Below are positions 1 through 5,539 of a stretch of 6,085 bases of DNA, piece by piece; within the stretch, counting starts at the first letter, position 1; every line of letters starts with the position of its first letter. The DNA lies in NCBI GenBank assembly GCA_031277435.1, contig JAITMI010000187.1, forward strand, positions 1 to 6,085, written 5' to 3'. A program made the position numbers and the translations under genes. The stretch is from Pseudomonadales bacterium (GTDB lineage: Bacteria; Pseudomonadota; Gammaproteobacteria; Pseudomonadales; Pseudohongiellaceae). The notes under the pieces were generated by a model. The model saw only the letters and a list, made by a program, of their open reading frames with translations. It ran no database searches and was not told the origin of the DNA.

Positions 1-120
1 GTCCGCTGCGATCAGCCGCGCGCCATTGACCTTTTGGCCCGCAACGCACGCAAGGTGGAATCCGTGCCGGAGCCGGTCATGGATGAGGTATTGGCGAGAG
101 TGGCGACGATATTTGAATAA
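1..120 (+). CDS. C-terminal end of a MazF/PemK-family toxin (endoribonuclease), 5'-partial
   Basis: Frame 1 is open from the window edge to TAA at 118-120 and gives 39 residues beginning VRCDQPRAIDLLARNA and ending VLARVATIFE. The Cys-Asp-Gln-x-Arg segment, then a short basic stretch and a helix of the form 'MDEVLARVATIF', is the usual C-terminal end of MazF/PemK/ChpB proteins. In the family these are sequence-specific mRNA-cleaving toxins of about 110 residues, encoded just downstream of a small antitoxin. The catalytic N-terminal part and any antitoxin lie outside the window, so activity cannot be judged. The gene ends 31 bases before the truncated palindromic repeat, which may help end its transcript. 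The family call rests on 39 residues and is fairly good; the specific subfamily (MazF, PemK or ChpB) cannot be told. Confidence 0.72.
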   Translation, partial: VRCDQPRAIDLLARNARKVESVPEPVMDEVLARVATIFE

Positions 121-151
121 ACGGTGGCTTTGAATCGCTGCTGCCGCAAAA

Positions 152-209
152 CCCGCCCTTGCTGAGGGTTGCCACGGAACGGCGGGCAGGCACGGGGGCC
201 TGCCCCTAC
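152..209. repeat. Truncated REP/REPIN-like palindromic repeat, left copy
   Basis: Positions 152-210 match 475-533 at 57 of 59 bases (differences at 166/489 and 182/505). The right arm is complete: an 8-base perfect stem GGGCAGGC (184-191), loop ACGGGG (192-197), GCCTGCCC (198-205), then CTAC. Of the left arm only CCCGCCC (152-158) remains, so its hairpin cannot form. The element starts 31 bases after the MazF-like stop. It also supplies, on the minus strand, the TAG (206-208) that closes the BrnA-like frame. REP-type elements are known to spread between genes and to affect mRNA 3' ends. Confidence 0.85.
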
Positions 210-403
210 CTTGGGGGCAGGTGCAGCGCGTTGGCGGTTAGCGCGGCATACAGCGCGGGAGGCAATACGTCACGGGCGGGCCGGGCCTTGGCAAAGTCTT
301 CTTCCGTCCATTCGGGGTTATCCGGGTCGGCATCAATACCGCGCTGGATCGCGGCGTCTTCTTTCGGAGTTGGAATGATAGTGCCGGGTTTAAGCGTTGG
401 CAT
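206..403 (-). CDS. BrnA/DUF4415-like antitoxin, C-terminally shortened, possibly a remnant
   Basis: The 65-residue product begins MPTLKPGTIIPTPKEDAAIQ and continues with an acidic stretch (DADPDNPEWTEEDFAKARPA). This N-terminal pattern (LKPGTIIPTPxEDAAI, then D-P-x-x-x-x-TxEDF) is what I know from BrnA/DUF4415 antitoxins. In that family the N-terminal part contacts the BrnT toxin, and a C-terminal ribbon-helix-helix segment binds DNA. Here the frame ends after YAALTANALHLPPR, before that segment, at a TAG (206-208) lying inside a palindromic repeat. The start is supported by GAGG 9 bases upstream of ATG. No BrnT toxin is visible: the 52 bases between the start and the next repeat hold no toxin frame. 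It is either a decayed orphan antitoxin or a functional short variant. Family placement is moderately sure; function is uncertain. Confidence 0.55.
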   Translation of the reverse strand: MPTLKPGTIIPTPKEDAAIQRGIDADPDNPEWTEEDFAKARPARDVLPPALYAALTANALHLPPR

Positions 404-455
404 AGTGTCTTACCTCGAATCGTTGTACATCATGTTCCGCAAAATTCTCAGCTCT

Positions 456-532
456 GTAGGGGCGGGCCCCCGTGCCCGCCCTTGCTGACGGTTGCCACGG
501 AACGACGGGCAGGCACGGGGGCCTGCCCCTAC
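456..532. repeat. Complete REPIN-like element: two inverted hairpin arms
   Basis: Two 26-base arms (456-481 and 507-532) are inverted copies of each other, matching at 24 of 26 positions, separated by 25 bases. Each arm is itself a perfect 8-base-stem hairpin: GGGCGGGC/GCCCGCCC (460-467 with 474-481, loop CCCCGT) and GGGCAGGC/GCCTGCCC (507-514 with 521-528, loop ACGGGG). The two differences between the arms are compensated within each stem, so both stems stay fully paired. A pair of REP hairpins in inverted orientation is the definition of a REPIN. It lies 23 bases past the yggU stop and 52 bases before the BrnA-like start, both on the minus strand. Confidence 0.85.
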
Positions 533-555
533 CAATGCAATGCGCAATATACGCC

Positions 556-822
556 TCAACCCAAGCCCTCCAAAAACCTCCCCAGCGCGGCGGCGTCATA
601 ATGATCAATCTCGATGGTTTTCAAGGGAGAAGTAAACCCCGCCACCACGCGCAGCGCGCTTGGGGGCAGGCTCAGGGCCTTGGCTAATAACGCCAGCACC
701 GCCTCATTGGCGCGGCCTTTTTCTGGCGCGGCGCGCACTTTTACGCGCAGGAGATCGCCGTAGCGTTCCAAGGCTTCGGCGCGGGCGCCGGGGATGACTT
801 TGATGCGTAGTTTCACGCCCAT
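556..822 (-). CDS. yggU: YggU/DUF167 (UPF0235) family protein
   Basis: The 88-residue product has the standard DUF167 layout: a first strand (VKLRIKVIPGARAEAL), a second strand after a short loop (DLLRVKVRAAPEKGRANEAV), a helix (LLAKALSLPPSALRVVAGFTSPLKTIEID) and a short C-terminal helix. The 'PGAR', 'APEKGRAN' and 'G.TSPLKTI.I' blocks are hallmarks of the family, and the length is normal. The family is a small, widespread, soluble alpha/beta protein whose biochemical role is not established. The ATG at 820-822 is the natural start: an in-frame TGA lies three codons upstream. The ribosome-binding site is weak (AGG about 11 bases upstream). The start lies inside a three-unit 16-base tandem repeat. 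No yggT or proC, frequent neighbours of this family, is recognisable upstream. The REPIN downstream probably ends or protects the transcript. Confidence 0.9.
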   Translation of the reverse strand: MGVKLRIKVIPGARAEALERYGDLLRVKVRAAPEKGRANEAVLALLAKALSLPPSALRVVAGFTSPLKTIEIDHYDAAALGRFLEGLG

Positions 823-856
823 GTAGTTTCATGCCTATATAGGTTCACGCTCATGC
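809..856. repeat. Three imperfect 16-bp tandem repeats over the yggU start
   Basis: Units are AGTTTCACGCCCATGT (809-824), AGTTTCATGCCTATAT (825-840) and AGGTTCACGCTCATGC (841-856). Unit 1 differs from each of the other two at 3 of 16 positions. Read on the minus strand, unit 1 holds the yggU start (ATGGGCGTGAAACT) and unit 3 carries a copy of it (ATGAGCGTGAACCT). The 16-base period shifts the frame by one base per unit, so the upstream ATG does not extend YggU. Instead it opens a 13-codon frame that ends at a TGA just inside yggU. The junction of units 2 and 3 includes the perfect palindrome CCTATATAGG (834-843). Confidence 0.7.
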
Positions 857-1200
857 GGGCAGCATTTGACAATAATGGCAATAGTGGCGCCAGCAAACAG
901 CTAGAACAGGGGCTGTTGATGCTGAGATGGGCAAAAAGTTCCCATATCGAAGAAATTTTCTTGACGGGGGGAGGGGCGTAGGCCAGTATCCGCGCCGGGG
1001 AGATACATGCAAGCCGCATAGATGGTTGCTTGAGATAGGCCAGATAATAAGCCAGAGAGTCCAGCCATCCGTCCACGCAAACTCGCAGGGAAAGCAGAGT
1101 GAATCCAAGAGAGATGCGCGCGTGGTAGTAGCGTCAACGGTATCGTCTTCGTGATGAGTGCACTTAGCACTTACTCGCAACTATTAAATACAACAGCTCA
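857..1200. other. Intergenic stretch with no supported gene
   Basis: Minus-strand frames of 60-110 residues cross this stretch, but they overlap one another, have atypical composition (rich in Ser, Cys, Trp, Pro), lack good ribosome-binding sites and match no family I recognise. The visible structure is modest: a 13-base odd palindrome AAGAAATTTTCTT (950-962), a G-rich run (966-976), and a short hairpin AGTGC/GCACT (1157-1161 with 1167-1171). The last 60 bases are AT-richer and presumably hold the receptor promoter, but no convincing -35/-10 pair can be named. Confidence 0.5.
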
Positions 1201-1218
1201 TTCATCGCTCATCCACGT

Positions 1219-1224
1219 GAGGGA
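1219..1224 (+). promoter_or_regulatory. Shine-Dalgarno site deciding the receptor start
   Basis: GAGGGA ends 6 bases before the ATG at 1231, which is ideal spacing. A TTG directly upstream (1228-1230) would leave only 3 bases, so ATG 1231 is the better start. The protein then reads MKPSILRG, a normal basic signal-peptide beginning. Confidence 0.75.
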
Positions 1225-1230
1225 ATCTTG

Positions 1231-4200
1231 ATGAAACCGTCTATTCTACGTGGCTTTAAAGCCAAGGGTCTGGCACTGTCGGTATCCGCCATTGCCTCTA
1301 CTTTTGCTCTTTCGCCCGCGCTGTACGCTCAAGAACGTCTCGAAGAAATCCAAGTAACCGGTACCCGTATCCGTGCTACCGACGGCATGGTAACGCCCAC
1401 GCCAGTTACCGCCGTAACCGTTGATGAGCTTAGCTCATTCAACCCCGGCGCCTCCGTATCCGACCAGCTCGACATGCTGCCGCAGTTCTTCGGCAACGGT
1501 TCCGCCGAAGGCGGCGGCGCTGCGCTGTTCGGCGACGGCGGCGGCAGCTACCTCGACATGCGTAACCTCGGCACCAACCGTACCCTGGTACTGGTGGATG
1601 GCCGCCGTCTGCCGCCTGGCGACAAACGTGGCACCGTCAACACCGATACCATCCCCAGCGCGCTGGTACGCACCCTCGACATCCAGACTGGCGGCGCTTC
1701 CGCGCAATACGGCGCTGACGCTCTGGCCGGTGTAACCAACTACATCCTCGACCGTGAATTTGAAGGTCTCAAAATCCAGGCCGGTACCGGTATCAACGAA
1801 TACGGCGACGGCTTCCGCTACAACGGCTCGATTGCCGGTGGCGTCCAGATTGGCGACAAGCTGCACCTGATCGGTTCGCTGGAATTGCGGCGCATCAACC
1901 AGGTTACCCGCTTGGCCAGCGAAAACGATTCCGACTGGTATCAGCGCTGGGGCTACGTGACTAACCCCGCGTGGATCTCAGCCAGCGCCACGCCGAACGT
2001 CCCGCAGCGTTTGAGCTTGCCCAATGTGTGCTCCAGCGAACACAGCCCCACCGGCGTGATCTGGGCGCGCACCGGCGCCAACAGTAACTCGCCGCTCAAT
2101 CCCTTCGCCATGAACGGCATGACCTTCACCGAAGACGGCCAGAACGTGCGCCCCTTCGTGCATGGTGATGTATACGCCGACCCGGCCCGTTCCGGCTCCA
2201 CCAAGTCCATGTCCGGCGGCCCCGAGTGCGCCTACGCTTTTGACGCCTTCGGCGGCGGCGCCGGTGGCGACAGATCGATCAACCGCGCGGGTTTCTTCGG
2301 GGCCAAATACGACCTTACCGATAACTTATCTCTCATAGGGGAGATCATGATTGGCCGTTCCGAATCCGGCGGTGTGGCCGAACGCGGCGGCGGGTCGCTG
2401 CAAGACGGCTGGTATGCCACCATCTACCGCGAAAACGCCTTCCTGCCGGATAGCGTCGCGCAGGCGATGGATGAGGCTGGTATCAGCTCCTTCCAGTTGC
2501 ACAAACTGGGTTCCTTCGTTGGCGCCAATGAGCCTGGTATTGGCTCGGACGACAAAGCCGTATTCACTACCACGTCCTATCGCGCAGGTTTTGAATATTT
2601 GTTTAACAATGAGTGGGATTGGAGCTTGACCGGTTCCTATCAGGTCGGTAAAGCGCACAAGCGCGCTGGTCTCGAAGAAATCCGTGTTGACCGCATATTC
2701 CTGGCGATGGACGCCGTGCGCGACCCGGCCACTGGCGCCATCGTGTGTAACGTACAGCTTTACAACCCGACGCCGGAGCAGTTGCAGGCATCCGTGGCTG
2801 GCCGTCCCGAATCCCCCGGCGGCGCGCCCGGCGGTACCCGTCCGCCGCTCAGCACCAACCCGCTGCTCTCGCCGGTGGGTCTCGATAACACCATCCGCGA
2901 TTGCATACCCTGGAACGTGATGGGCCAAGGCAATGCCACGCCGCAGGTGCTGGACTACCTGTCAACCTACAAGTACGGCGACGGCGTAGTCGATCAGGAC
3001 TTCGCCGAGCTCCTGTGGACCGGCGGTCTCTTCGGTCTTAACCTCCCCGGCGCTGACGACATCAACTTCGCCGCCGGTTTGACCTACCGCGACCAGAGCT
3101 TCAACGAAGTTGCCGGCCCGCGTGAAGTCGACGTACTGGGTCCGCCCCTCAACGCGCCTGATCTCGGTATTCGCGGCATTCCGGCTGGTTACACCGGCGG
3201 TTCCGCTAACCTGCACCAGTTCTCCACCTTCCCCGACGTAGGCGGTCAGTACGACGTGTGGGAATGGTTCGGCGAGGTGAACGTACCGCTGTGGGCGCGT
3301 GACGATGGCCCGCAGCGCATCGACGGCGGCGCGGCTTTCCGCGCGTCCAACTACTCCAGCATTGGCCGTATCGAAAGCTGGAAAGTGCAGTTGCAAGTGC
3401 AACTCTTGGAAGATCTGCGCTTCCGCACCACCAAGTCGCAAGACGTGCGCGAAGCCACCTTCGCCGAACGCTTCGACTTCCAGGGCGGCGGCGGCACGGT
3501 CACCGATCCGCGCTTCAACAACACCAGCTTCCAGATCACCACCGTTTCCGGCGGTGACGTGAATCTGCGCCCGGAAATTGGCGATACCATCGTGATGGGT
3601 TTCACCTATGAGCCGCGCTGGCTTGATGGCCTGAGCCTGTCCACCGACTACTGGGATATCGAAATCAAGGACGCCATCAGCACGCTTGGCGCGCAGCGTA
3701 TCGTCGATGAGTGCGAAATCAACGGCGTTGCCGATCTGTGTACTCGCTTCGACCGCGACCCGGCCACCGGCTTCATTGGCCGCGTGTTCAATACCTTCTT
3801 GAACGTAGCACAAGCCAAAGCCGAAGGCGTCGACTTTGAAGGCCGTTACCGCTTCGAGCCGAACCTGTTCGCGGATCAGGATGAAAACGTCAGCATTCGC
3901 GTCCTGGCTGGCTATTTGATGGAGCGTTCCAACACCCCGCTGGGCGGTACGCCCACCGACTCCGTTGGGACCACCGGCTCTCCGGAAATCACCGCGACCG
4001 CGTCCTTGAACTACAACATCGGTCCTTACGGCATAGGCTGGACCCAGCGTTACGTCGCCGACACCAGAAGCGGTACCTCCACCTGGGTAGTCGGCACGGA
4101 CATCGACAGAGTCTACGTGCCCTCCGCCAACCTGACCAACCTCCAGCTCAGCTACCGGGGTGATCTGGAAAGCGGCGGCGACTGGCGCGTGTCCTTCAAC

Positions 4201-4332
4201 GTCACCAACCTGTTCGACCGCATGCCGCCACCGGTAGCCAGCTACGGTACCCGCGGCGGTTCGCAGACGGTTCCTGGTCACTTTGATGACATCGGCCGCC
4301 GTTATCAGATCAGCTTGAACATGAACTTCTAA
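1231..4332 (+). CDS. TonB-dependent outer-membrane receptor, substrate unknown
   Basis: The 1,033-residue protein is an energised outer-membrane uptake channel by family. Residues 1-33 form a signal peptide: basic start (RGFKAKG), hydrophobic core, cleavage likely after SPALYA. A TonB-box-like segment EEIQVTG (38-44) follows, the contact expected for TonB. The plug (about 45-170) carries the family signatures NLGTNRTLVLVDGRRLP and IQTGGASAQYGADALAGVTNYIL. The rest is barrel, with the late motifs DYWDIEIKDAI, NVTNLFDR (from residue 991) and a terminal aromatic strand YQISLNMNF ending in Phe. Six cysteines fall in three sequential pairs (267/333, 506/558, 828/837), probably disulfides of surface loops. 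There is no TonB/ExbBD, SusD, sigma/anti-sigma or enzyme neighbour, so the substrate cannot be inferred. It appears monocistronic, with its own ribosome-binding site and a terminator 30 bases after the stop. The gene is full length with no frameshift. Confidence 0.93.
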   Translation: MKPSILRGFKAKGLALSVSAIASTFALSPALYAQERLEEIQVTGTRIRATDGMVTPTPVTAVTVDELSSFNPGASVSDQLDMLPQFFGNGSAEGGGAALFGDGGGSYLDMRNLGTNRTLVLVDGRRLPPGDKRGTVNTDTIPSALVRTLDIQTGGASAQYGADALAGVTNYILDREFEGLKIQAGTGINEYGDGFRYNGSIAGGVQIGDKLHLIGSLELRRINQVTRLASENDSDWYQRWGYVTNPAWISASATPNVPQRLSLPNVCSSEHSPTGVIWARTGANSNSPLNPFAMNGMTFTEDGQNVRPFVHGDVYADPARSGSTKSMSGGPECAYAFDAFGGGAGGDRSINRAGFFGAKYDLTDNLSLIGEIMIGRSESGGVAERGGGSLQDGWYATIYRENAFLPDSVAQAMDEAGISSFQLHKLGSFVGANEPGIGSDDKAVFTTTSYRAGFEYLFNNEWDWSLTGSYQVGKAHKRAGLEEIRVDRIFLAMDAVRDPATGAIVCNVQLYNPTPEQLQASVAGRPESPGGAPGGTRPPLSTNPLLSPVGLDNTIRDCIPWNVMGQGNATPQVLDYLSTYKYGDGVVDQDFAELLWTGGLFGLNLPGADDINFAAGLTYRDQSFNEVAGPREVDVLGPPLNAPDLGIRGIPAGYTGGSANLHQFSTFPDVGGQYDVWEWFGEVNVPLWARDDGPQRIDGGAAFRASNYSSIGRIESWKVQLQVQLLEDLRFRTTKSQDVREATFAERFDFQGGGGTVTDPRFNNTSFQITTVSGGDVNLRPEIGDTIVMGFTYEPRWLDGLSLSTDYWDIEIKDAISTLGAQRIVDECEINGVADLCTRFDRDPATGFIGRVFNTFLNVAQAKAEGVDFEGRYRFEPNLFADQDENVSIRVLAGYLMERSNTPLGGTPTDSVGTTGSPEITATASLNYNIGPYGIGWTQRYVADTRSGTSTWVVGTDIDRVYVPSANLTNLQLSYRGDLESGGDWRVSFNVTNLFDRMPPPVASYGTRGGSQTVPGHFDDIGRRYQISLNMNF

Positions 4333-4361
4333 GTTCTCGCTGAACTGAAAATGCAGTAAAG

Positions 4362-4392
4362 AAAACGGGGCTTCGGCCCCGTTTTTGTTTCT
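4362..4392 (+). terminator. Intrinsic terminator of the receptor gene
   Basis: Stem CGGGGC (4366-4371), tetraloop TTCG, stem GCCCCG (4376-4381), extended by AAAA/TTTT pairing and followed by TTTTTGTTT. The C(UUCG)G tetraloop makes it very stable. The minus strand also has a short T run (TTTTCTTT) after the stem, so it may work weakly in both directions. Its core is repeated exactly at 5483-5512. Confidence 0.93.
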
Positions 4393-4456
4393 ATTTTTCT
4401 ACTACTTTGCAGGTAGCGAAACTGAGCCCCAGAATGCTGACGTTTAGCTTAGCCAT
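4391..4456 (-). CDS. Possible 21-residue small protein
   Basis: A minus-strand frame from ATG (4454-4456) to TAG (4391-4393) encodes MAKLNVSILGLSFATCKVVE plus a final Lys. GAGG lies 9 bases upstream of the ATG, and the receptor terminator, read backwards, follows the stop almost directly. The peptide has a short hydrophobic middle (VSILGLSFA) but is too short to place in a family. It could be a real small protein, a remnant of a longer gene, or chance. It is listed only because start, ribosome-binding site and terminator line up. Confidence 0.2.
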   Translation of the reverse strand: MAKLNVSILGLSFATCKVVEK

Positions 4457-4503
4457 CTGGTCAAACCTCACGGCCTCAATCGAAAAAAACCGCGCGCGAA
4501 CGA

Positions 4504-4524
4504 GCGGCGTCCACTGAGCGCCGC
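4504..4524. promoter_or_regulatory. Inverted repeat upstream of the toxin-antitoxin promoter
   Basis: GCGGCG (4504-4509) and CGCCGC (4519-4524) form a 6-base inverted repeat around a 9-base spacer, ending one base before the -35 box. Antitoxins of this type often repress their own operon by binding inverted repeats near the promoter, so this is a candidate operator. It could also be chance in GC-rich DNA. Confidence 0.3.
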
Positions 4525-4525
4525 A

Positions 4526-4554
4526 TTGGCGAGTGCCTAAATTGTGCATATAAT
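4526..4554 (+). promoter_or_regulatory. Sigma-70-type promoter of the Xre-RES operon
   Basis: TTGGCG (-35, 4526-4531, 4 of 6 consensus) and a perfect TATAAT (-10, 4549-4554) are separated by exactly 17 bases. This predicts transcription starting near 4561, about 27 bases before the antitoxin start. Confidence 0.75.
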
Positions 4555-4587
4555 GTTCCCATTTCTTCCGGCTATTGGAGCCACGTC

Positions 4588-4959
4588 ATGAATGCCACTG
4601 CGTTTGCCCATGTGCTGGAATCCGTGCGGGAAGCCGGTACATCTCATCTGTCCGCAGCCAACCTTGCCAACATCCTTGGCCTGCAACAGCAGGATTTGGC
4701 GGCGATGGCAGGCGTACACCGCAACACGCTGCGCACTCACCCTGAGTCGCCTAAGCTCCAGGCGGTTTTGCGAGATTTGATGCGGGTGTTGTCGGCGGCG
4801 CTTGAGGTGCAACCGGACATTGAACGCGCGTTGTTTCTCATCAAGAACCAACCCATCCCCGCCTTTCGTCACAAGACCCTCTTGCAGTTGGTGCAGGAGG
4901 GACGGACTGATGACGCGATTGACTACCTGGAGTCGATCAGCGGAGGCTTTGCCGGATGA
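4588..4959 (+). CDS. Xre/MbcA/ParS-type antitoxin of a RES toxin
   Basis: The 123-residue protein has the two-part layout of RES-partner antitoxins. An N-terminal Xre-like helix-turn-helix region (about 20-55: LSAANLANILGLQQQDLAAM...GVHRNTLRTHP) should bind the operon's own DNA. A C-terminal toxin-binding region (about 60-123) carries the hallmark LIKNQPIPAFRHKTLLQLVQ followed by EGRTDDAIDYLESISGG. In characterised systems this antitoxin blocks the toxin's active site and represses the operon. The start is supported by GGAG (4577-4580) 7 bases before ATG and by a well-formed promoter upstream. Its last codons overlap the toxin start by 4 bases (ATGA), which suggests translational coupling. 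It looks intact. Confidence 0.92.
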   Translation: MNATAFAHVLESVREAGTSHLSAANLANILGLQQQDLAAMAGVHRNTLRTHPESPKLQAVLRDLMRVLSAALEVQPDIERALFLIKNQPIPAFRHKTLLQLVQEGRTDDAIDYLESISGGFAG

Positions 4960-5477
4960 TCCTGACCGATCTGCCCGCCGGTTCGATGCTCTATCGCGCG
5001 CACACGCCGAGATGGTCAGACCGCCCGGTCAGCGGCACGGGCGCCGCGGCCAGGGGCGGGCGCTTCAATCGCGCGGGCATTGAGGCGCTATACCTGTCGC
5101 TGGAAGATGTGACGGCGCTGCGCGAGTATCAGCAAACCTCCCCGTTTCTTCCGCCTTGTACGATTTGCTCTTACACTGCGGCGTTGCGCAATCTGGTGGA
5201 TCTGCGGCAGCTTCATCACGGCTCGCCCTGGGATGATCTGTGGCATGATTGGCGAGAGGACTGGCGCTACCTTGCGCTCGAATTGCACATTGAGCCGCCG
5301 ACCTGGGTGCTTGGTGATTTGGTTCGCCAGCAAGGCCATACGGGCATCTTGTTTCCAAGCCTCGCCCATGAGGGAGGCACAAATGCCGTGGTGTTCACGG
5401 AATATCTTGGTAACGGCAATTCCATTGAGGTCAATGACCCTGACCATGAGCTACCGCGCAATCAAGCCAGTTGGTAA
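4956..5477 (+). CDS. RES-domain toxin (NAD+-targeting, MbcT/ParT family)
   Basis: The 173-residue protein is a full-length RES domain. The N-terminal part has LYRAHTPRW (Arg14), the GTGAAARGGRFN block (Arg36) and ALYLSLEDVTALREY (Tyr46, Glu57). The C-terminal part has GILFPSLAHEGGTNAVVF (Ser135). The invariant Arg, Glu and Ser that name the family are therefore all present. Characterised relatives destroy NAD+ (MbcT as an NAD+ phosphorylase) or modify a metabolic enzyme using NAD+ (ParT), arresting growth. Which reaction applies here cannot be read from sequence. It overlaps the upstream antitoxin by ATGA and has no separate promoter, as expected of a coupled toxin. A strong terminator begins a few bases after the stop. 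No disabling change is seen, so the toxin is probably active. Confidence 0.93.
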   Translation: MILTDLPAGSMLYRAHTPRWSDRPVSGTGAAARGGRFNRAGIEALYLSLEDVTALREYQQTSPFLPPCTICSYTAALRNLVDLRQLHHGSPWDDLWHDWREDWRYLALELHIEPPTWVLGDLVRQQGHTGILFPSLAHEGGTNAVVFTEYLGNGNSIEVNDPDHELPRNQASW

Positions 5478-5482
5478 TCAAG

Positions 5483-5512
5483 AAACGGGGCTTCGGCCCC
5501 GTTTTTGTTTCT
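5483..5512 (+). terminator. Intrinsic terminator after the RES toxin, shared core with 4363-4392
   Basis: CGGGGC (5486-5491), TTCG, GCCCCG (5496-5501) then TTTTTGTTT, starting 5 bases after the toxin stop. Thirty bases are identical to 4363-4392. It also lies 28 bases beyond the end of the convergent minus-strand gene and may limit read-through from that side, although the minus-strand T run is short (TTTCTT). Confidence 0.92.
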
Positions 5513-5539
5513 TATGTCTTTTACGTTTGTGGAGGCTGG

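Noticed and set aside
159..488. 109-residue plus-strand frame
   Set aside because: It begins and ends in palindromic repeat sequence and runs antisense to the BrnA-like gene. Its opening and closing residues are translations of the repeat.
152..533. CRISPR array or insertion sequence formed by the repeats
   Set aside because: There are only two copies, no regular spacers and no transposase. The internal hairpins fit a REP/REPIN element instead.
390..608. 72-residue minus-strand frame upstream of the BrnA-like gene
   Set aside because: Much of it is translated REPIN sequence and the rest overlaps yggU. It does not resemble a BrnT toxin.
950..962. Palindrome AAGAAATTTTCTT as a regulator site
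   Set aside because: It is an isolated 13-base odd palindrome of low complexity, with no promoter or second copy nearby.
813..1180. Decayed yggT or another membrane gene upstream of yggU
   Set aside because: The minus-strand frames have some hydrophobic stretches, but no conserved yggT segment or continuous frame was found.
1228..1230. TTG as the receptor start
   Set aside because: It would sit only 3 bases from the GAGGGA site. The ATG at 1231 has normal spacing and gives a normal signal peptide.
2326..2928. 200-residue minus-strand frame inside the receptor gene
   Set aside because: It is also a shadow frame: no ribosome-binding site and no family features, fully inside a confident gene.
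2962..4281. 439-residue open frame on the minus strand opposite the receptor gene
   Set aside because: It is the antisense shadow of a GC-rich gene with strong codon bias. Its low-complexity Ala/Gly/Val-rich translation matches no family, while the plus strand encodes a clear receptor.
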